Origin: Portulaca oleracea
Lineage: Eukaryota; Streptophyta; Magnoliopsida; Caryophyllales; Portulacaceae
Length of the DNA: 64,000 nucleotides
Direction of reading: 5' to 3'
NCBI GenBank assembly: GCA_029582165.1
Contig: CM055879.1
Span: 36,613,330 to 36,677,329 of the forward strand
In this document: piece by piece, positions 1 through 13,045 of the stretch
Position numbering within the stretch: position 1 is the stretch's first letter
How the letters are laid out: each line of letters opens with the position of its first letter
Position numbers and translations under genes: made by a program
Notes under the pieces: model-generated
Database searches by the model: none
What the model saw: only the letters and a program-made list of their open reading frames with translations
Told to the model about the DNA's origin: nothing

Positions 1-3000
1 CTCACGCTCTTGAAAAAGTTATCACCTGTTAGCACGTGAATGATAAATATCAGCCAAAGAAGAACCATAGTCATCAAGAAAGAGAGAAGAAGGTGAGAAA
101 TATGAGCGCTTATGAGTGTACCAACCATAAACTGCAAAAACATGAGTTCCGGCTTTCAGTTCCGTTACTTCACACGGCTGAAATCCATCAAGTTTTTTAA
201 AGAAGGCAGCATCCGAATCCTTTGCAGCTGCCGCCTACCATATTTATCAAAGACAAAGGGATAGGTCAGGTGGTTGCCTTAAGAAACGCAGAAAACCCCA
301 AACATTCGAACACAGCTTTCAACAATAGCTCACCGAATTAGCTGCGCGGTCCAACCGGTAAACAGGGAAGCCAAAGAAATACATTCCTGCAGATGTAACC
401 TTCCCGGTCTTGGTGCTGTCTTCCTATACTCAGGAGAAGCCACAGATTAGAGGTTGAGAGCTACAGGACTACAAATAAATGGATATCTTTGATCTGGTTT
501 TGATACTTATGTTTAAAACTATGTTAACATGCTAATAGGCTCTTATTTCCTAGCAGCTACCATCCTGATTTTCTAGCCATGCGTTGATAAAATGAAAGCA
601 GTAATAATTATGAAATCCTCCAAAGGTTGCTACATATTGAGCCGATAGTATCCATTATGGTTAATAGCCATCCAGACGAAGTTTCTGTCTGTGCTGGGAA
701 ATTAGGAAGGTGTACCTGAAAGGCAAGGCTTAAACCGCCATTATCTTCTTGCTCAAAATACAATAGCTGCACATTAGGATACATAAAATATGTTAACAAT
801 GGCAAGATGGTGCTCAAGAAATTACACATAATCAATACAGAAGGTATCACGTTCACATCGAATGCATAGTGTCCGCTCAGATATGAATATGGGTTTATTG
901 AAGGAACAATATGAGGACCAAATGCCGTAGAGAAAAATATGGGCCATGAGCAGGATGGCACATTATCCATGGTGAATTCGACCAAAAAGAGGCACAAATT
1001 CCTGAGATGAACTGATGGAGGATAGATTGAAGACAACTTAATATAATACAAACCTTAAATTTACTTTTGTCAGATGATCTGACACGACAGACAAATCCAC
1101 CTTGTGCCTCCTCTTCAGATATTGTTATAGCGTAGAAATGGGCAGATTGCTTTTCAACCTATAAAACAAGTTAAGATTCAATAACGCACCTTCAGTGTTG
1201 TTGTTGTGCTTTTTTTTTTAATTTTTTTAAAGAAGATATAACAAAAATCCATTCAACTTTACCTTTCTAACCACAGGTTGGCCCAGTGGAAGTGGTAAAA
1301 CTGTTACCCTGCCATTTAAAGCCTCCTCCAACACAGTTGCAGAGACAGTAGTCTTGATCGGCACACCAAGTTTGCTGTTCCAGGAAAATCAAGTGGTTGT
1401 CACTAATGCAAAGACAAAGCTTCATGAATCTCAAGTATTATACGCTCATAACAAGAAATGCAAATGAAATTCAAAATATTTAAAGGAAAGGAAGAAAAGA
1501 CTGACCTAAACAATGCAGCAAACACGGTATTTACAGTTCCCAAACTTGAAAGATCTAGCTCAAGTTCTTGACTTTCTGAATCGACAGCCTAAGAGAGTCA
1601 CACGTCAAAATATATTCAGCTTAACTTAAAAGAGGGATAAAACGAAGACCATAGCCTTCATAGGTGTCAAGAAACTTCGTATGATAGAAGAATAAACTTT
1701 TAACAAAGAAAATTAAATACAAACACTCCCTAAGCGAACATTAATCCGTCACTTTTATATGTGATAAGATGCCTTGTTAATTTCTCACCTCAAAACCAGC
1801 TGCATCGTACTGGCGTCTTTTCTCAGGATCTGATAATATATTGTAGGAAAATGTGACCTCTTTGAACATATCAGCAGCCTTGGGATCATTTGCATTCTTG
1901 TCAGGGTGATACCTTGAAAAAACAAAACCATAGCCTGATTCAATCATCAACTCAATTACTGGTGCCGCATACTGTTAAAAGATATTGTCCAGTCCAGTTT
2001 CCATGATCTGAAGTACTCAATGTTGACAATACATCTTTACATTGGAAAATTTGAACTAATCAAAATGACCCACTAAACTGTTTGACCTGCATATGTATTG
2101 TGAAGTAGATGCTACACACTTCAGCCTGATGTCACACAACCTACCCCATCCTATGCCCCACTCTGTCTTAAGGGCTAAGTGTGACCCATGCTCGACAAGA
2201 ACATCATGTTATGTTATGGCAGTACCTTAGCAGCTACTCATAATCGTTGCTAGATGTTATTTTTTTTAACACAGATCATACAAGATTCAAGAATATGGAT
2301 GGAACAGCAGTCTTTACAACTGTTCATTGCAACATATTTTTTTCCCAAATCACAATCAAACAGCAAAGCGCGGATATACTGCTTCCTCAGGATTCATTTC
2401 CCATGCTCATTTATACTGCCTCTGTCACTAATGCAGAAAGAGAAGTATTACGAAAAGTAGCTTTCTCAAGCTTCATGCGAGTTTCAACAACATAACTTGG
2501 ACCAATAGCAGATCCATATTGGACAACTTGAAAGTCTTGAATTGTACAATCAGGAGTCAAATATTAGGCCTCGCTCCTCAGTGTCATTCAGCAAATAACT
2601 AGGTGAAATTTAATTAAATCCTTAAAGAAAAACTTCATATGGTGATGGTGTGGCACTAATCTCAAATCTCAACTACTTTTCCAGGTAGGTAAAAGGTTAC
2701 CAGTCGCGGCCACCACACTCTCCACATTTTCTTAGACAAACAGAAAGCTACCCATTGACAATACTCTTCTGTTTGGAAGTGTGCACAGATCCCACCTAAT
2801 CTTTAAGGTAAGGAGGGCATAATCCTGATTGTTCGATACCGGAAAGTCTGCAACAGGTTTAAACCAAACCAAATACAAACCCTTTTCCAAACAATACAAG
2901 ATAACAAACCACATTCACTCCACACTGCAAAACGAATACTGTGCAACCAGAATTCTCCGATCAACACATTGTTTTGTCACAAACTCAATCAGGAAGCTGA

Positions 3001-3608
3001 GCTAACAATGGTGAAAAACAACAGACACTTGAGACCCAAAGCATCAGCAGTAGTCATTTTACCAATTTTTCCTGTAATTCATAGCTCACAATGAATGCCC
3101 ACGCAGACAACAACTACCACAAGCTATAATTGTCTTTCGTACACTTCCAAATGACTGAATCAGAAGATTTTTAGTACAATCCTACCGACTACATTCAGAA
3201 ACTCCTAAAAGTGTCTTTCGAATCTAACTAAAAGCAACAAGCGTAAAACTGTCACCAACCTTAGAAAGATTTTAGAAAACGCATTGAGAGATCGCACGGA
3301 CGAATAAACTACTTACATTCCTACTCCACTCACTCACAAAGAATGTACTCAACGCTCGAATTTCCTCTCAAGAAACCCTAATTTCAAATAAAATTGCAAG
3401 CAAGCAACAGATTAACATCAAAGACAAATTAACAATAGAATGGAGAACCCTACTTGAGCGCCAATTTGCGGTAAGCAGATTTGATTTCTTGATCAGTAGA
3501 GTTGCGAGAGACACCAAGAACCTCGTAGGGATCTCGCCGGAGTTGCTGCTCCGGCGTATGTTTACCGGAATCGACTCTTTCCGGCTTGGATTTCGGAGGC
3601 GCCGGCAT
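1..3608 (-). CDS. ARL1: J-domain co-chaperone, ARG1-LIKE1/DNAJ16 type (5' part, cut by window edge)
   Basis: Seen: nine exons joined by GT-AG introns that keep one frame: 3454-3608, 1789-1912, 1506-1588, 1263-1374, 1054-1158, 716-766, 334-423, 126-234 and 1-25 (running on outside the window), 854 nt or 284 codons so far. Residues ~26-88 form a J domain (DPYEVLGV helix, HPD at 54-56), split by a 1.5 kb intron just before the HPD. Later exons give the family blocks LGTVNTVFAALF, KLGVPIKTT, SKFKLLYFEQE, SAGMYFFGFPVYRL and FKKLDGFQPCEVTELKAGT. The start at 3608 is chosen over an in-frame ATG at 3659 because plant relatives begin with M-P-x. Known: ARG1/ARL proteins bind Hsp70 through the J domain and act with ARG1 in early root gravity signalling at endomembranes. 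The wording of the blocks fits ARL1 (DNAJ16) better than ARG1. The coiled coil and C terminus lie outside. Confidence 0.93.
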
Positions 3609-3930
3609 CTTGCTACGAATGGAAGTCTCTAGAAATCCTTGGGTGGAGAAGGAAACCAAACCCTAGAAATCTACACTGTGTCCTCCGACATAATAATAAT
3701 TACGACAATAATCAGGGAAAATGATAGAAATCTGACAAATTAGATTTCAATCTTCCAAATTCTTCCCCCTTATCTTGAATTAAAAACCGAGGAAGAGGAA
3801 GGGGATTGAAATCTAGAGAGAGAAGGGGGAGAAGAGAGAGAGAGAGGGAGATAGATTTAGCAGCATTAATACAGCAACTCCATGTACGCATCCGAGCTGG
3901 AACTTCGAGAGAGAGAGATTAGGTTAATTT
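3609..3930 (-). promoter_or_regulatory. 5' UTR and proximal promoter of the J-domain gene
   Basis: Region directly upstream of the chosen ATG. It holds one in-frame upstream ATG (3657-3659) and a purine-rich GA tract at about 3800-3850, which on the gene strand is a CT-rich leader, a common plant 5' UTR feature. No TATA box is convincing. The transcription start is not resolved. Confidence 0.4.
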
Positions 3931-4100
3931 TTTATCGTTAAACAGCGAGCAATTAAATTTTCAAAAATTTTCAAATAAACTTTTACACCGGACGCTAAGA
4001 TGCGCCAGGTCGTCACTTGTTTTCTTCTTTAGCTTTTTTTTTTTAAAACAATAAAATAAATGAGTGATAGTCACAACTCACTTGTAGAGTGTAGACTAGT

Positions 4101-4378
4101 GGACCGTGAACTAGTATATACGATTGGTTGCGGTGTAGTAATGATGTGACATGGTGAAATTTAAAAAAGTGAGTGAGTTGTGTTGAGTTGTAGTGAAAGT
4201 TGTAGTAGGTTTATATATAATATAAAAAGTAGAGTAGAAAAGTGAGGAGACAGAAAAATGGAAATATATATTGGTAATCATTGTGGTGTGGTGTGGTGTG
4301 GTGAAGTTTAGTGAAAAATTAAAGAGTGCGATGCGGTGTGGTACAGCACCGCAACCTACCGCATAAAAGTACGGGGCC
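4101..4378. mobile_element. Tourist-like MITE, degenerate (GCGGT-rich family)
   Basis: The right end reads ACCGCATAAAAGTACGGGGCC followed by TAA. Its reverse complement resembles the left end (GGACCGTGAA...GGTTGCGGTG). The same terminal pattern occurs in the better preserved copy at 43920-44181, so this is an older relative. Tourist/PIF-Harbinger MITEs have GGCC-type ends and a TAA or TTA target duplication; the left target site is not clear. Confidence 0.55.
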
Positions 4379-4387
4379 TAAGAAGGT

Positions 4388-4789
4388 ATTTGGCTACCTT
4401 TTTTTTGTAGTTTTTAATTTTAAAATTAAGGTTTAAAATTATTTGAGGTGTTTGATAAGTAGTTTCTTATACTAACTTTTTGGACTCAATAAAATAGTTT
4501 TCAAAAAGTTACATGATGAAACCTTTTGAGATAGTTTTTTACAAAACAACTATTGTTTATGCAGTAAGCCAATAACTTGTGGTGCAGTACCGCACAACAA
4601 GATTCAAACCCTGGACACCTAGGGTAGAAGGTGGACCTCTTGCCACTCAAACAAGAGGTGATTGGCTCTTCAACTTTTTATATTATCTCTTCTCACATAC
4701 CCCACCTACTACAACTTCACCACACTTCTTCAAATTCCACCGCACCATTACTTACCACAGCGCACCGCACCGTATAAAAAAACGGAGCC
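4388..4789. mobile_element. Two overlapping MITE remnants
   Basis: 4388-4578 begins TTTGGCTACC and ends with AGCCAATAAC, an imperfect inverted repeat with AGTTTT-rich subterminal parts, like plant hAT-type MITEs. 4579-4789 is a second remnant whose right end, ACCGTATAAAAAAACGGAGCC, matches the Tourist-like terminus at 4378. Boundaries are approximate. Confidence 0.35.
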
Positions 4790-5856
4790 AAAGTATAATT
4801 TATTTGTTTCTACTGTATTTTGTTTTATTTTCCTTTATTTTGTGTTATTTATCATTCTTAATATATTTAGACATAATTTATGTTTAAATTTGTTTATTTA
4901 ACTTGAATAATTTATTTGAAAATAAAAAGAAATAGGTGATATAACATTTACTTATTTTCATTCTTTTACTTACCTTTCCTTAACCAATTTTACATTATCT
5001 TACTTTATCTGCGGTCTTGTTTACGATCCCAAAGAACATGATGTTAGTCTATTAACTTGACAAAATTTGAAGTTTGGCTATATTTAATAGATGGAGAAAT
5101 ATTAATATTAAGTTTATTATCTTACTTTTAATCTCAGTAAATAATTTTTCAAAGAAATTTGGGAAAAGTTTTTTTTATTTATTTTGAGAAAGTCTTTTTT
5201 TCAAGAAATTACTAAAATACAACATATCATGAGAATAATATTTGACTGAGGTTGAAAAATACTTGCTAGAGTACCTATACATGAATTATTTAGTAATTTT
5301 AGATAAAATATATTTAAATTTGATTTAAATGATATAATTGTCTAAGTTCAGTAGTGCAATATCATACTCTCAAATAAATTTAAAACTAAGCAATAAATAC
5401 AAACATTCTTAAAAGCATGTGCTATCATTGTAAATTTGTGGTAACATATTCTTTTTGTCTCAGAGTGACTCATAAAAACTATATTTATCACATGAATATG
5501 TGCGTTTAAAAGCATGCAATAATTTATAAGTAAACTTGAATTGATTTAACATAATTCAAAACAGATTATAAAGAAAATCGTTTATAATTATAAATAAATT
5601 GAGTTGGACACTTGGACCAAACCCTAAATCAAAATATATTTTTATGCTTGTTTATGTTTATTTAATGTGAAATAATGCAGCACTCACATCAATGACACCC
5701 GCTCGATACTACGTGAAATAATGGACTGTTCCAATTCAACCCCAAAAGCTAACTTAGAAGGTTGAGACATACAAGTCATTATAAACACCACAATATGGGT
5801 GTCAAAGGCCGATGTGGGACAACTCAACATTTAAAGATTTTTTAGATTGTAATATA
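4790..5856. other. AT-rich spacer
   Basis: No exon-like ORF was found. Near 5700-5822 there is a sequence whose minus strand reads TGTCCCACATCGGCC, a motif often found at plant LTR or MITE ends; no partner end or target duplication was located. Confidence 0.5.
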
Positions 5857-6113
5857 CTACCTCTATTCCATATTATTTATCATCTTTGAAAATTCTGCAA
5901 TCAATTTTTAAAAAAAATTGACCATAAATTTTCCAACGTATACAATGATTTGTTAAATAAAATTATTACTATTAGATGTGTTATGAAAAATACTATCTGA
6001 ATGTATAATATTGTAATTGTTATTAAAAATATTGTATAAAAATTTTTCAATTAAAGAGTGACATTGGAGACCGTGACAGTCAACAAAAGGATAAATAATA
6101 TGGAACAGGGGAG
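5857..6113. mobile_element. Stowaway-like MITE (257 bp)
   Basis: Terminal inverted repeats: left CTACCTCTATTCCATATTAT, right ATAATATGGAACAGGGGAG, flanked by TA on both sides. The CTCCCTCYGTTCC-type end and TA duplication define Stowaway (Tc1/mariner-derived) MITEs. It has no coding capacity. Confidence 0.85.
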
Positions 6114-6940
6114 TACTGTCTTGGGGATATTGGGTCCAAATATAATGATTCTTATTCCTTAATAGTAGTGTATCTAATCTATAAATTTATTTTTGTTATT
6201 TGTATCAATCTTTTGGTGACATAACATACGACTATTATACGATTCTACATTTTACCGTACTTTTCGAAATTTCATCACATCGAACCATTTCACATCTTAC
6301 CAACTACACAGAAGGACATAGTCTTAGACCTCACGTGACTATGTGAAATGAGTGTGTGCGCATTACGCACCCTGCCACAAATTAACAAGGCAATTAGGAT
6401 TAAGATTAAGGGAACTTTTCACACAGAAACAGAGAAAGAGACTGATTGGGGAATTTTTACAGCAAAAACAAAGCTTACTTGCTGGCTTGATGATACCCGA
6501 AATCAATGCACAAAAGGTAGGCCATTCAAATCAACCAATCAACACCAACAAACCGGCCAGGGAGTGGCCCAGTTGGTGGGCCCAACACTGTCCAACGAAA
6601 CTTTGTTTTCAATTTATTTATTATGATAAAAACACATCATATGCTTACTTTGTCTACTCCTTTGATTTTGATTTCTTACTTCTTTTGCTCACTAGTACTG
6701 TATTATACTTCTTCTAATATTCATTATTAATTGGGAAATCATGATGTTAATTTCTTGGTTTGCTCCCAACTTGGTGATGGTAATTATACCCCTAAGTTTA
6801 GTGTTCTGTTCATGTTCAATGTTCTAACTCTAATAATTATCCAACTCATCAATCATTTTTTTCCAACTTGGGCAATTAGTTTCTGAACATACATGATGGT
6901 ATGATATCCATTATAAGAAATTATCACAACTGAATTTGTA
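6114..6940. other. Spacer between MITEs
   Basis: A somewhat less AT-rich patch at 6340-6600 contains short open frames, but they lack splice sites, domains and codon bias. A small inverted repeat (GTGCG-CATTA-CGCAC) lies near 6356. No gene is supported. Confidence 0.4.
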
Positions 6941-7207
6941 CTACCTTCGTCCCAAAATATTTACCCATTTACCTAACTTCTTTGTCCCAAAATTTTTAAT
7001 TTGTATCATTTACAATCTCAACAACAGTAATTCTTTTTCACCCCCTAATTAATAAATTCATTTATCACTTTTTACAATCCCAACAACTATTATCTTCAAT
7101 TAAAATAGGGGTAATTTGGGTAAATTAAATTTTTTTTACATCAATTTTCAATATACACTGGTATTCTCAAATTAGGTAAATGGACAAATATAATGGGATG
7201 GAGGTAG
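6941..7207. mobile_element. Stowaway-like MITE (267 bp)
   Basis: The left end CTACCTTCGTCCCAAAATAT and the right end ATAATGGGATGGAGGTAG are inverted repeats flanked by TA. It belongs to a different subfamily from the one at 5857, with GTCCCAAAAT-type termini. Confidence 0.85.
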
Positions 7208-8603
7208 TAATTGTATTTTTTTTTTGAAAAATGCAATAAACCATTAAGTTACAAGTTATCAAAAGAATTTATTGATAAAAGATAATTAATATGTATTAAA
7301 GACGGTAAACACCAATACTCTTCGTTAATAGCTAAGTTGATATGGAATGTTACATTTAATTAAAGACGGTCATTCATTATAAACGCAACTTTGTACATGC
7401 ATTTGAGAGTTGAGCATATTTCTCGACTGTCGTAAGAGTGCGTCTTTAATTTTGTGTTTATATTAATAGACTTTATTTTCAAAGATTTTAGGTTATAATT
7501 TAGAGTGTATTACTGGGATAATTAGTGGTGTTGATATATTTTTCCTTTTTAAAAATATTTTTATAATAGTATGATGTGATTTTTTTAAATTTTTAGAAAA
7601 AAATTATTTTCATATTTGAATGTGGTGTGATTTACCCAAGATATTTGTTTTTTATTTTTTTGATAAAAGTAAGACAAATACTTATATTGAGAGAAAAATG
7701 ACATAAATTTGTAAAAATTAAATACTGTGACTTGTGAACCAATAATGAGGAATCCAACATAAAGTCTTGTAATTAATAGATTCTGATTGATTAAATTTTG
7801 TGTCACTGCCATGTCAAAATATTTCCCCCATTCCTTGCACATATTTTGACATTTACACATGGTTGGGCAAGCATGCATTCACCAAATACTCAGGAGATTA
7901 TGCAATTGGACAACTAAAATATCAAGTTGTTACACTCAAGCTAACTAATTAGCTAACTAACCAAAGTTGAATATTGATATAAATCAATGACATTTTATAT
8001 ATTTTTTTTATTAAAAGGCATTTTATACTTTAATTACATCATCAAATTAACTAAAATTGATCATACCAAACTAATTAATTATTACTAGTGACTAACTAAA
8101 GTAGAAATAACTTTTAGAAATTATTATGAAAACACATCTACTTATATTTATCTATAGTTAGAATTTCATTTTCATTATCTCTTTAATATATAGGTGATTT
8201 TTTTGGATATTTATTTTGCGTTACTTACATTTTCATTATCTCTTATATATGTTTTTCTTTGTGCAAAATGTTTATTTTTTAAATAAGTTTATCATGTTAT
8301 TATTTTGTTCTTGCATTTTATACGTTTGATAAAAGAAATACTATTGAGTTAAAGGGGTGTCAAAACTTCAAAACATAGGTTTTAATATCTTTCTTTAAAA
8401 AACCGGTAGAATTAGCATCTAAAAAACTAAAAAGCAAATATAAGATTATTTTCATTAAGAGTGCTAACTCCCACTACATCTTTATTGAAAAACATTATAG
8501 AGATGCAACAATAGAACTATTTGCCACTAAAAAATAGCAAAAAGCTCAATTAAATTACACTTTACTTATTTTTAAGCTCTCAAAATTTCAAAATTAATAT
8601 ATA
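7208..8603. other. AT-rich spacer
   Basis: Long A/T runs and short chance ORFs only. No gene, repeat array or transposon end was recognised. Confidence 0.5.
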
Positions 8604-8808
8604 CTCTCTCCTTTCCATATTAATTGTCCGTTGACATTATTAATTTCTCAATATATACAATATTCTAATATATGAAAGTATTATTATTAGATTCATAACG
8701 AAAAACATTATCGTAAAAATATAATGTTGTAATTTTTTGATAAAATATGCTATGAGAAATTATTAGTCAAAGAAGGACACGTGGATAATTAATATGGAAC
8801 AGAGGGAA
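8604..8808. mobile_element. Stowaway-like MITE (205 bp)
   Basis: Left end CTCTCTCCTTTCCATATTAA, right end TTAATATGGAACAGAGGGAA, flanked by TA on both sides. The body is AT-rich and non-coding. Confidence 0.85.
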
Positions 8809-9909
8809 TATTTTTTTTGGGGGTGTTGTTTATAACATATGGTTTAACTTTTTAGCCAGCATTTGTTTGATTTTAAAGCCAAAAGCCTAGGGCTTGCCTT
8901 GAAAGTTGAAACCCCTAACATTCATGAGGTAGACAAAATACCTAACCCCTAATACTGTCCTTAACTTGCAAACAAATTAATACAACAAGCAATATGTCAT
9001 CTTAATCTATGTTCTCTTCAACTTATATTTATTAATTTTAATCTTCTTAATTAGAATTTACTCCATTGTTTTTTAATGTTTGATAGAGAAGTCCTTTGGC
9101 AGCTTGAACAAGTGTTCAATATATAAACTAGAACAATATCCAATGGTCTCCTATCCTTCTCTTTAATTTATACGTAATCTTTATGATGATTAAGGTGTAG
9201 GTTTTAATATTACCTTATATTATTTCATGGAGCCTTGGCTATATAAAATGATGATTTTATCTTTCAATAATGTTCTATGAAGATTCGAGAAAGTTGTTAG
9301 TTAATTGTAATAATTAATAAGACATATATTCTTATTAAAATTATGAGTAAATGTATTAAGAACGTTCGAACATATAAGGCCATCGATTTCACACTGTTAT
9401 GATAAGTCAACATTTTGTTACATTTTTAAACTAGGAAATGAGATTCCAATAAGTTAGAATTTTCAACCACCAATTTAAACAAGAAAGAGTTATCAACTAT
9501 CATTCAAAATTCATAAAAAAAAAATTCATTCGAAAAAAAAATCATCAGAAAAAACCTATTGTTAAAAAATGTTGATGCGATGGTACATATGAGCACAAAG
9601 GTGCATGGATAGGACTAGGCATAGTGGCAAAAACTTATTCTTGTTGAGTGGTCAACTGGTCATGCAGCGATTAAAACAGTATATATAGAGTGAGTTGGAC
9701 AATCAAGATTGTTAAAACTTATGGAACGTTACTTGGCTTATTCCTACTCGTAGCAAGAAGATACAACTTATAGTGAATCAAATGAAATTTTTGGGTTGCT
9801 TGGCTACCAACTTTTTGAGATAGTTTTCAGTTTTTTGGACATTATTATTATTATTTTTTATCAAGGTCAAAAAGCTACATGAGATGTTTGGTAAACAACT
9901 TTTCATTTT
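8809..9909. other. AT-rich spacer with a possible hAT-like MITE start near 9793
   Basis: Nothing coding. From 9793 the sequence GGGTTGCTTGGCTACCAAC resembles hAT-type MITE ends; a loosely matching inverted end lies near 23110-23145, on the far side of the large retrotransposon. The pairing is weak. Confidence 0.35.
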
Positions 9910-10442
9910 AAGGAGCGTTTGTTAGGAACCACATGGAAAATTTTCTTGTGGAAAAATTTTCATGGGAAATATTTCCCCGGAATCCCAATAACGGAAATTT
10001 TTTTCTAGGAAAATGTAGGAAATGGTGTCATGCCCCCGACCGGTAAAGTTTTTCCCCATGTTAACTCACATCCAAACTGTAAAACCCCGAAAAATTCAAA
10101 GATGTTGACCGTAACGTCGTTAATAAATTAGGTTCGACTTCGTGATTTATTATTATTCGTTTGTGTTTATTTATGCTAACGCTTGAGCTCGTAGGACCGT
10201 TGAGGGGCTAACAAGGGTAGAATAGTAATTTCCGCTGGTTAATATTATTATTTGATTAATTACGTGAATATTATTTGCTATGTGATTATATGATTATTAG
10301 TATTAATATTATTATTACTACTAATATTATTACTAGTTGTTTATAGAAAAGAAAAATCAGATTTTCTTATTGGGTTGGATTAGGAGTGGGATTAGTATAG
10401 TTGGGCCTTTATTAGACTAATTGGGCCTAGATAAGTGTTTGA

Positions 10443-10450
10443 TATAAAAA
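10443..10450 (+). promoter_or_regulatory. TATA box of the 5' LTR promoter
   Basis: TATAAAAA, preceded within 50 bp by two TTGGGCC motifs (site II type) and followed by a CT-rich leader with AAACCCTAA. This arrangement is typical of a plant pol II promoter, so the U3/R border probably lies some 30 bp downstream. The 3' LTR has the same layout with TATAAAAA at 19852-19859. Confidence 0.65.
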
Positions 10451-12740
10451 CCTCCCTCCTCTCAAAAACCCTAATAACAAACTCAAACCCCAGCCTCTCC
10501 CCCCTCTCTCTCCCTCCTTCCTCTCTCTCCTCTGCCGCCCCAGCCACAGCGGCGCCGGCCACCGGCAGCCACCGGCAGCCACCGCAACCCCCGGCAACCA
10601 CCTTTTCTTTCTCTCTCTCTTTCTCTCTTTCTCTCTCTTCTCTCTTGTCTTCACGCGCGCTCACGCCGCCACCGCCGCCATCGCTGCCATCGCTGCATCA
10701 CGCCGGGACGCACCACCACCATCGTCCCCCGTGTCTCTCTTTCTCCCTCTTTTCTCTCCCTCTCCCTCTCGATCTCTTGCTCTCAGCCTTGCTGTCGCGC
10801 GCACCGCCACCTACACCGGTCGTCGTCATCGCCGCTGGAGTCGCAGCCGTCACCGGCGTCGCCAGTCGACCACCACGCATACCTTGTCGCCGTCGAGCTC
10901 GCCGGAAACCGCCAACCTTTTACGTAAAACCCTATTTTCTTGTAACAACCTATTCTTCTTTATCTTATTTTCTGATATTTTTTTTTGTATTATTATTATT
11001 GTTATTATTATTATTGTTAATTCTTGTTTTAAATCTTGTAATTTGGGTAGTTAGGGTGTAAATTTTATTAAGTTGTTATTTGCAATTAATTTGTTCTTGT
11101 ATTGTATTATTTATTTGTAATTTTTGTATCAATTATTATGTGTAATTTTATGTTCTAATTTGGTGTATTAGGGTTGTAATAGTTGTAGTGAAATTAGTAA
11201 TATTCGATTATATGATATGCTTTGTTTTCATGAGAATCATGTTTAGGATTTTAGATGACACTATTATTGTATGCACGAATTAAAAAGTTTAATTACCTAG
11301 ATTAATTCTTGTTTTGTTAGTTAAGTATTCATATGTTCTTTAATTCTCTTAAAGTTCATTCATGTTTAATTTTATGTTAAGTCTTGTTAAATAAGTTAGG
11401 GTGATTGAATTACAAAAGTTCGATTCTTGTTTATTAATTTATGATTCTTGATTGAATCTTGTATAAAGAAATTAGTTGTTGGGATTCTTGTTTGGTAGTT
11501 TAAATGTTTATATGTTCTTTATAATTTATTCACATGTTCTTTAAGTTCCTTCCTGATTCTTGATTAAGAAATTCGTACTTTATAATCATTCATGTTGTAA
11601 TTAAAGGGGTCTTGAAATAGTATGTTTTAGATTTCATGTGTAGGATAAGGTTGTTAATGTTTCGTGTGTTATATTTGGCATTAGTGATAGGGAATTTGAT
11701 GTTGGACTTTAGATGGTTTAAACTAATTACCTTGGACCTTAGTTACTGTTTTAATCCCAAACTAGGACCCCGGGACCCAATGGTGAAAGTTAGAACCGAA
11801 ATTTATAAATTAAATAAGAACCGGGATCGGGACAGTTTTGTTAGTGCCTAAAGATCGGGTCACCACGATTAGTATAGTTGTCCTTTAATCAAAACCTTTG
11901 GACTGGAGATTCCCCTAGATGTTAGCTTTCATAGAAATTTTGCGGAACGGACTTTTGAGTTGTATAGCTTGAGTTATAGCCGTTTTACCAAAACCTGTCA
12001 AAACTGGACCAGTTGGTAATTTTGGTACTTTTAGAGTCTTTCGAGGCTGATATGGGCTTAGTCGTCAACTTAAGAGTTTTAGTAGACATCCCGAGGTTTC
12101 CGAAAAGTCCTGAACCAGACCCATAGGATGTCAGGAAGTCGAGTTGTGACCTGTTTTATGTGAACGTTATAATCTGTCCTCTGTTTGCTTTTAATTATGA
12201 AAAATTGTTGAGTAAATGTTATGTGTGAACTTGTTCCTTGAATGTGTTAAGTGTAAACCATAAATGATAGGAACCTAAGAGTTCCTAGGGGATGGGTTAG
12301 GTAGTTGATAGTTAACACTAACTTCGTTAGAACGCGTTTTGATTAGATAATTATTCTTATTCTAGGCCGAGTTAGTGCGAGACGTTAGTGAGCTCAAGTG
12401 TGTTCTTCTTTTTGCTGTGCTGAGAAGTATATCAGGTAATGTCTATGCTCTAATCCCCACTGGGATGCTCTTTAAATGTGTTTTAATGTTTTCTAATCTG
12501 TTTTGAGAATTGCATCCCGAAAGGGGACCTTATGAGGAAAATGTGACCATCTGCTTTGGATAACTGATTGTAATTGTTTATGCTTTGATTTTATTAAGTT
12601 GGGAAATTGGATGGTCTTTTATTAGTGGTTTTATTATTGGTTTTGATAAACCTGGGTTGGGTTTGACTTGAGAGTTGTGAGCTGAGTTTGAATAATATAC
12701 TAATAATTCAAAGTGGAAACATAAAGCGGGTTGTTGTTTT

Positions 12741-13045
12741 GATGCCTTTAACAGGCTAATATTCATGCGGGTGATAACCCCGAGATCAGGATTCGATGCC
12801 TGTATGGGTTATGTTCCAGGAGATCAGGGTTTCATCCCTGATATAGGATAGAGGTTATGATGCCCTTGATGGGCGATTGTTTGATGCCTTTGAGAGGCTA
12901 ATATTCATGCGGGTGATAACCCCGAGATCAGGATTCGATGCCTGTATGGGTTATGTGCCAGGAGATCAGGGTTGCATCCCTGATATAGGATAGTTGTTAT
13001 GACGCCTTTGGTAGGCGATGTTCTTTTGGGATTTGATATCCCGCC
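12741..13045 (+). repeat. Stem-loop array in the 5' LTR (two ~150-bp units)
   Basis: Two imperfect tandem units, each a run of small inverted repeats about 20 bp apart with a similar loop: GCC-TTTAACA-GGC, GGGT-GATA-ACCC, CAGG-ATTCGATG-CCTG, ATCAGGG-TTTCAT-CCCTGAT (12823-12842), GCCC-TTGAT-GGGC, GCC-TTTGAGA-GGC and a final GGGAT-TTGAT-ATCCC. It recurs at 22130-22425 and 35101-35360. Its function is unknown. Confidence 0.8.

Noticed and set aside
4579..4901. 102-codon ORF
   Set aside because: Falls in MITE remnant and AT-rich sequence; composition follows local base bias.
6348..6717. Two overlapping ORFs of 92 and 121 codons
   Set aside because: No domain, splice context or codon bias; the frames compete with each other.
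10435..11061. 208-codon ORF in the 5' LTR (and its twin at 19844-20449)
   Set aside because: It is a Ser/Pro/Leu-rich translation of a CT-rich leader, its reading differs between the two LTRs through indels, and it starts at the TATA box. It is a leader, not a gene.
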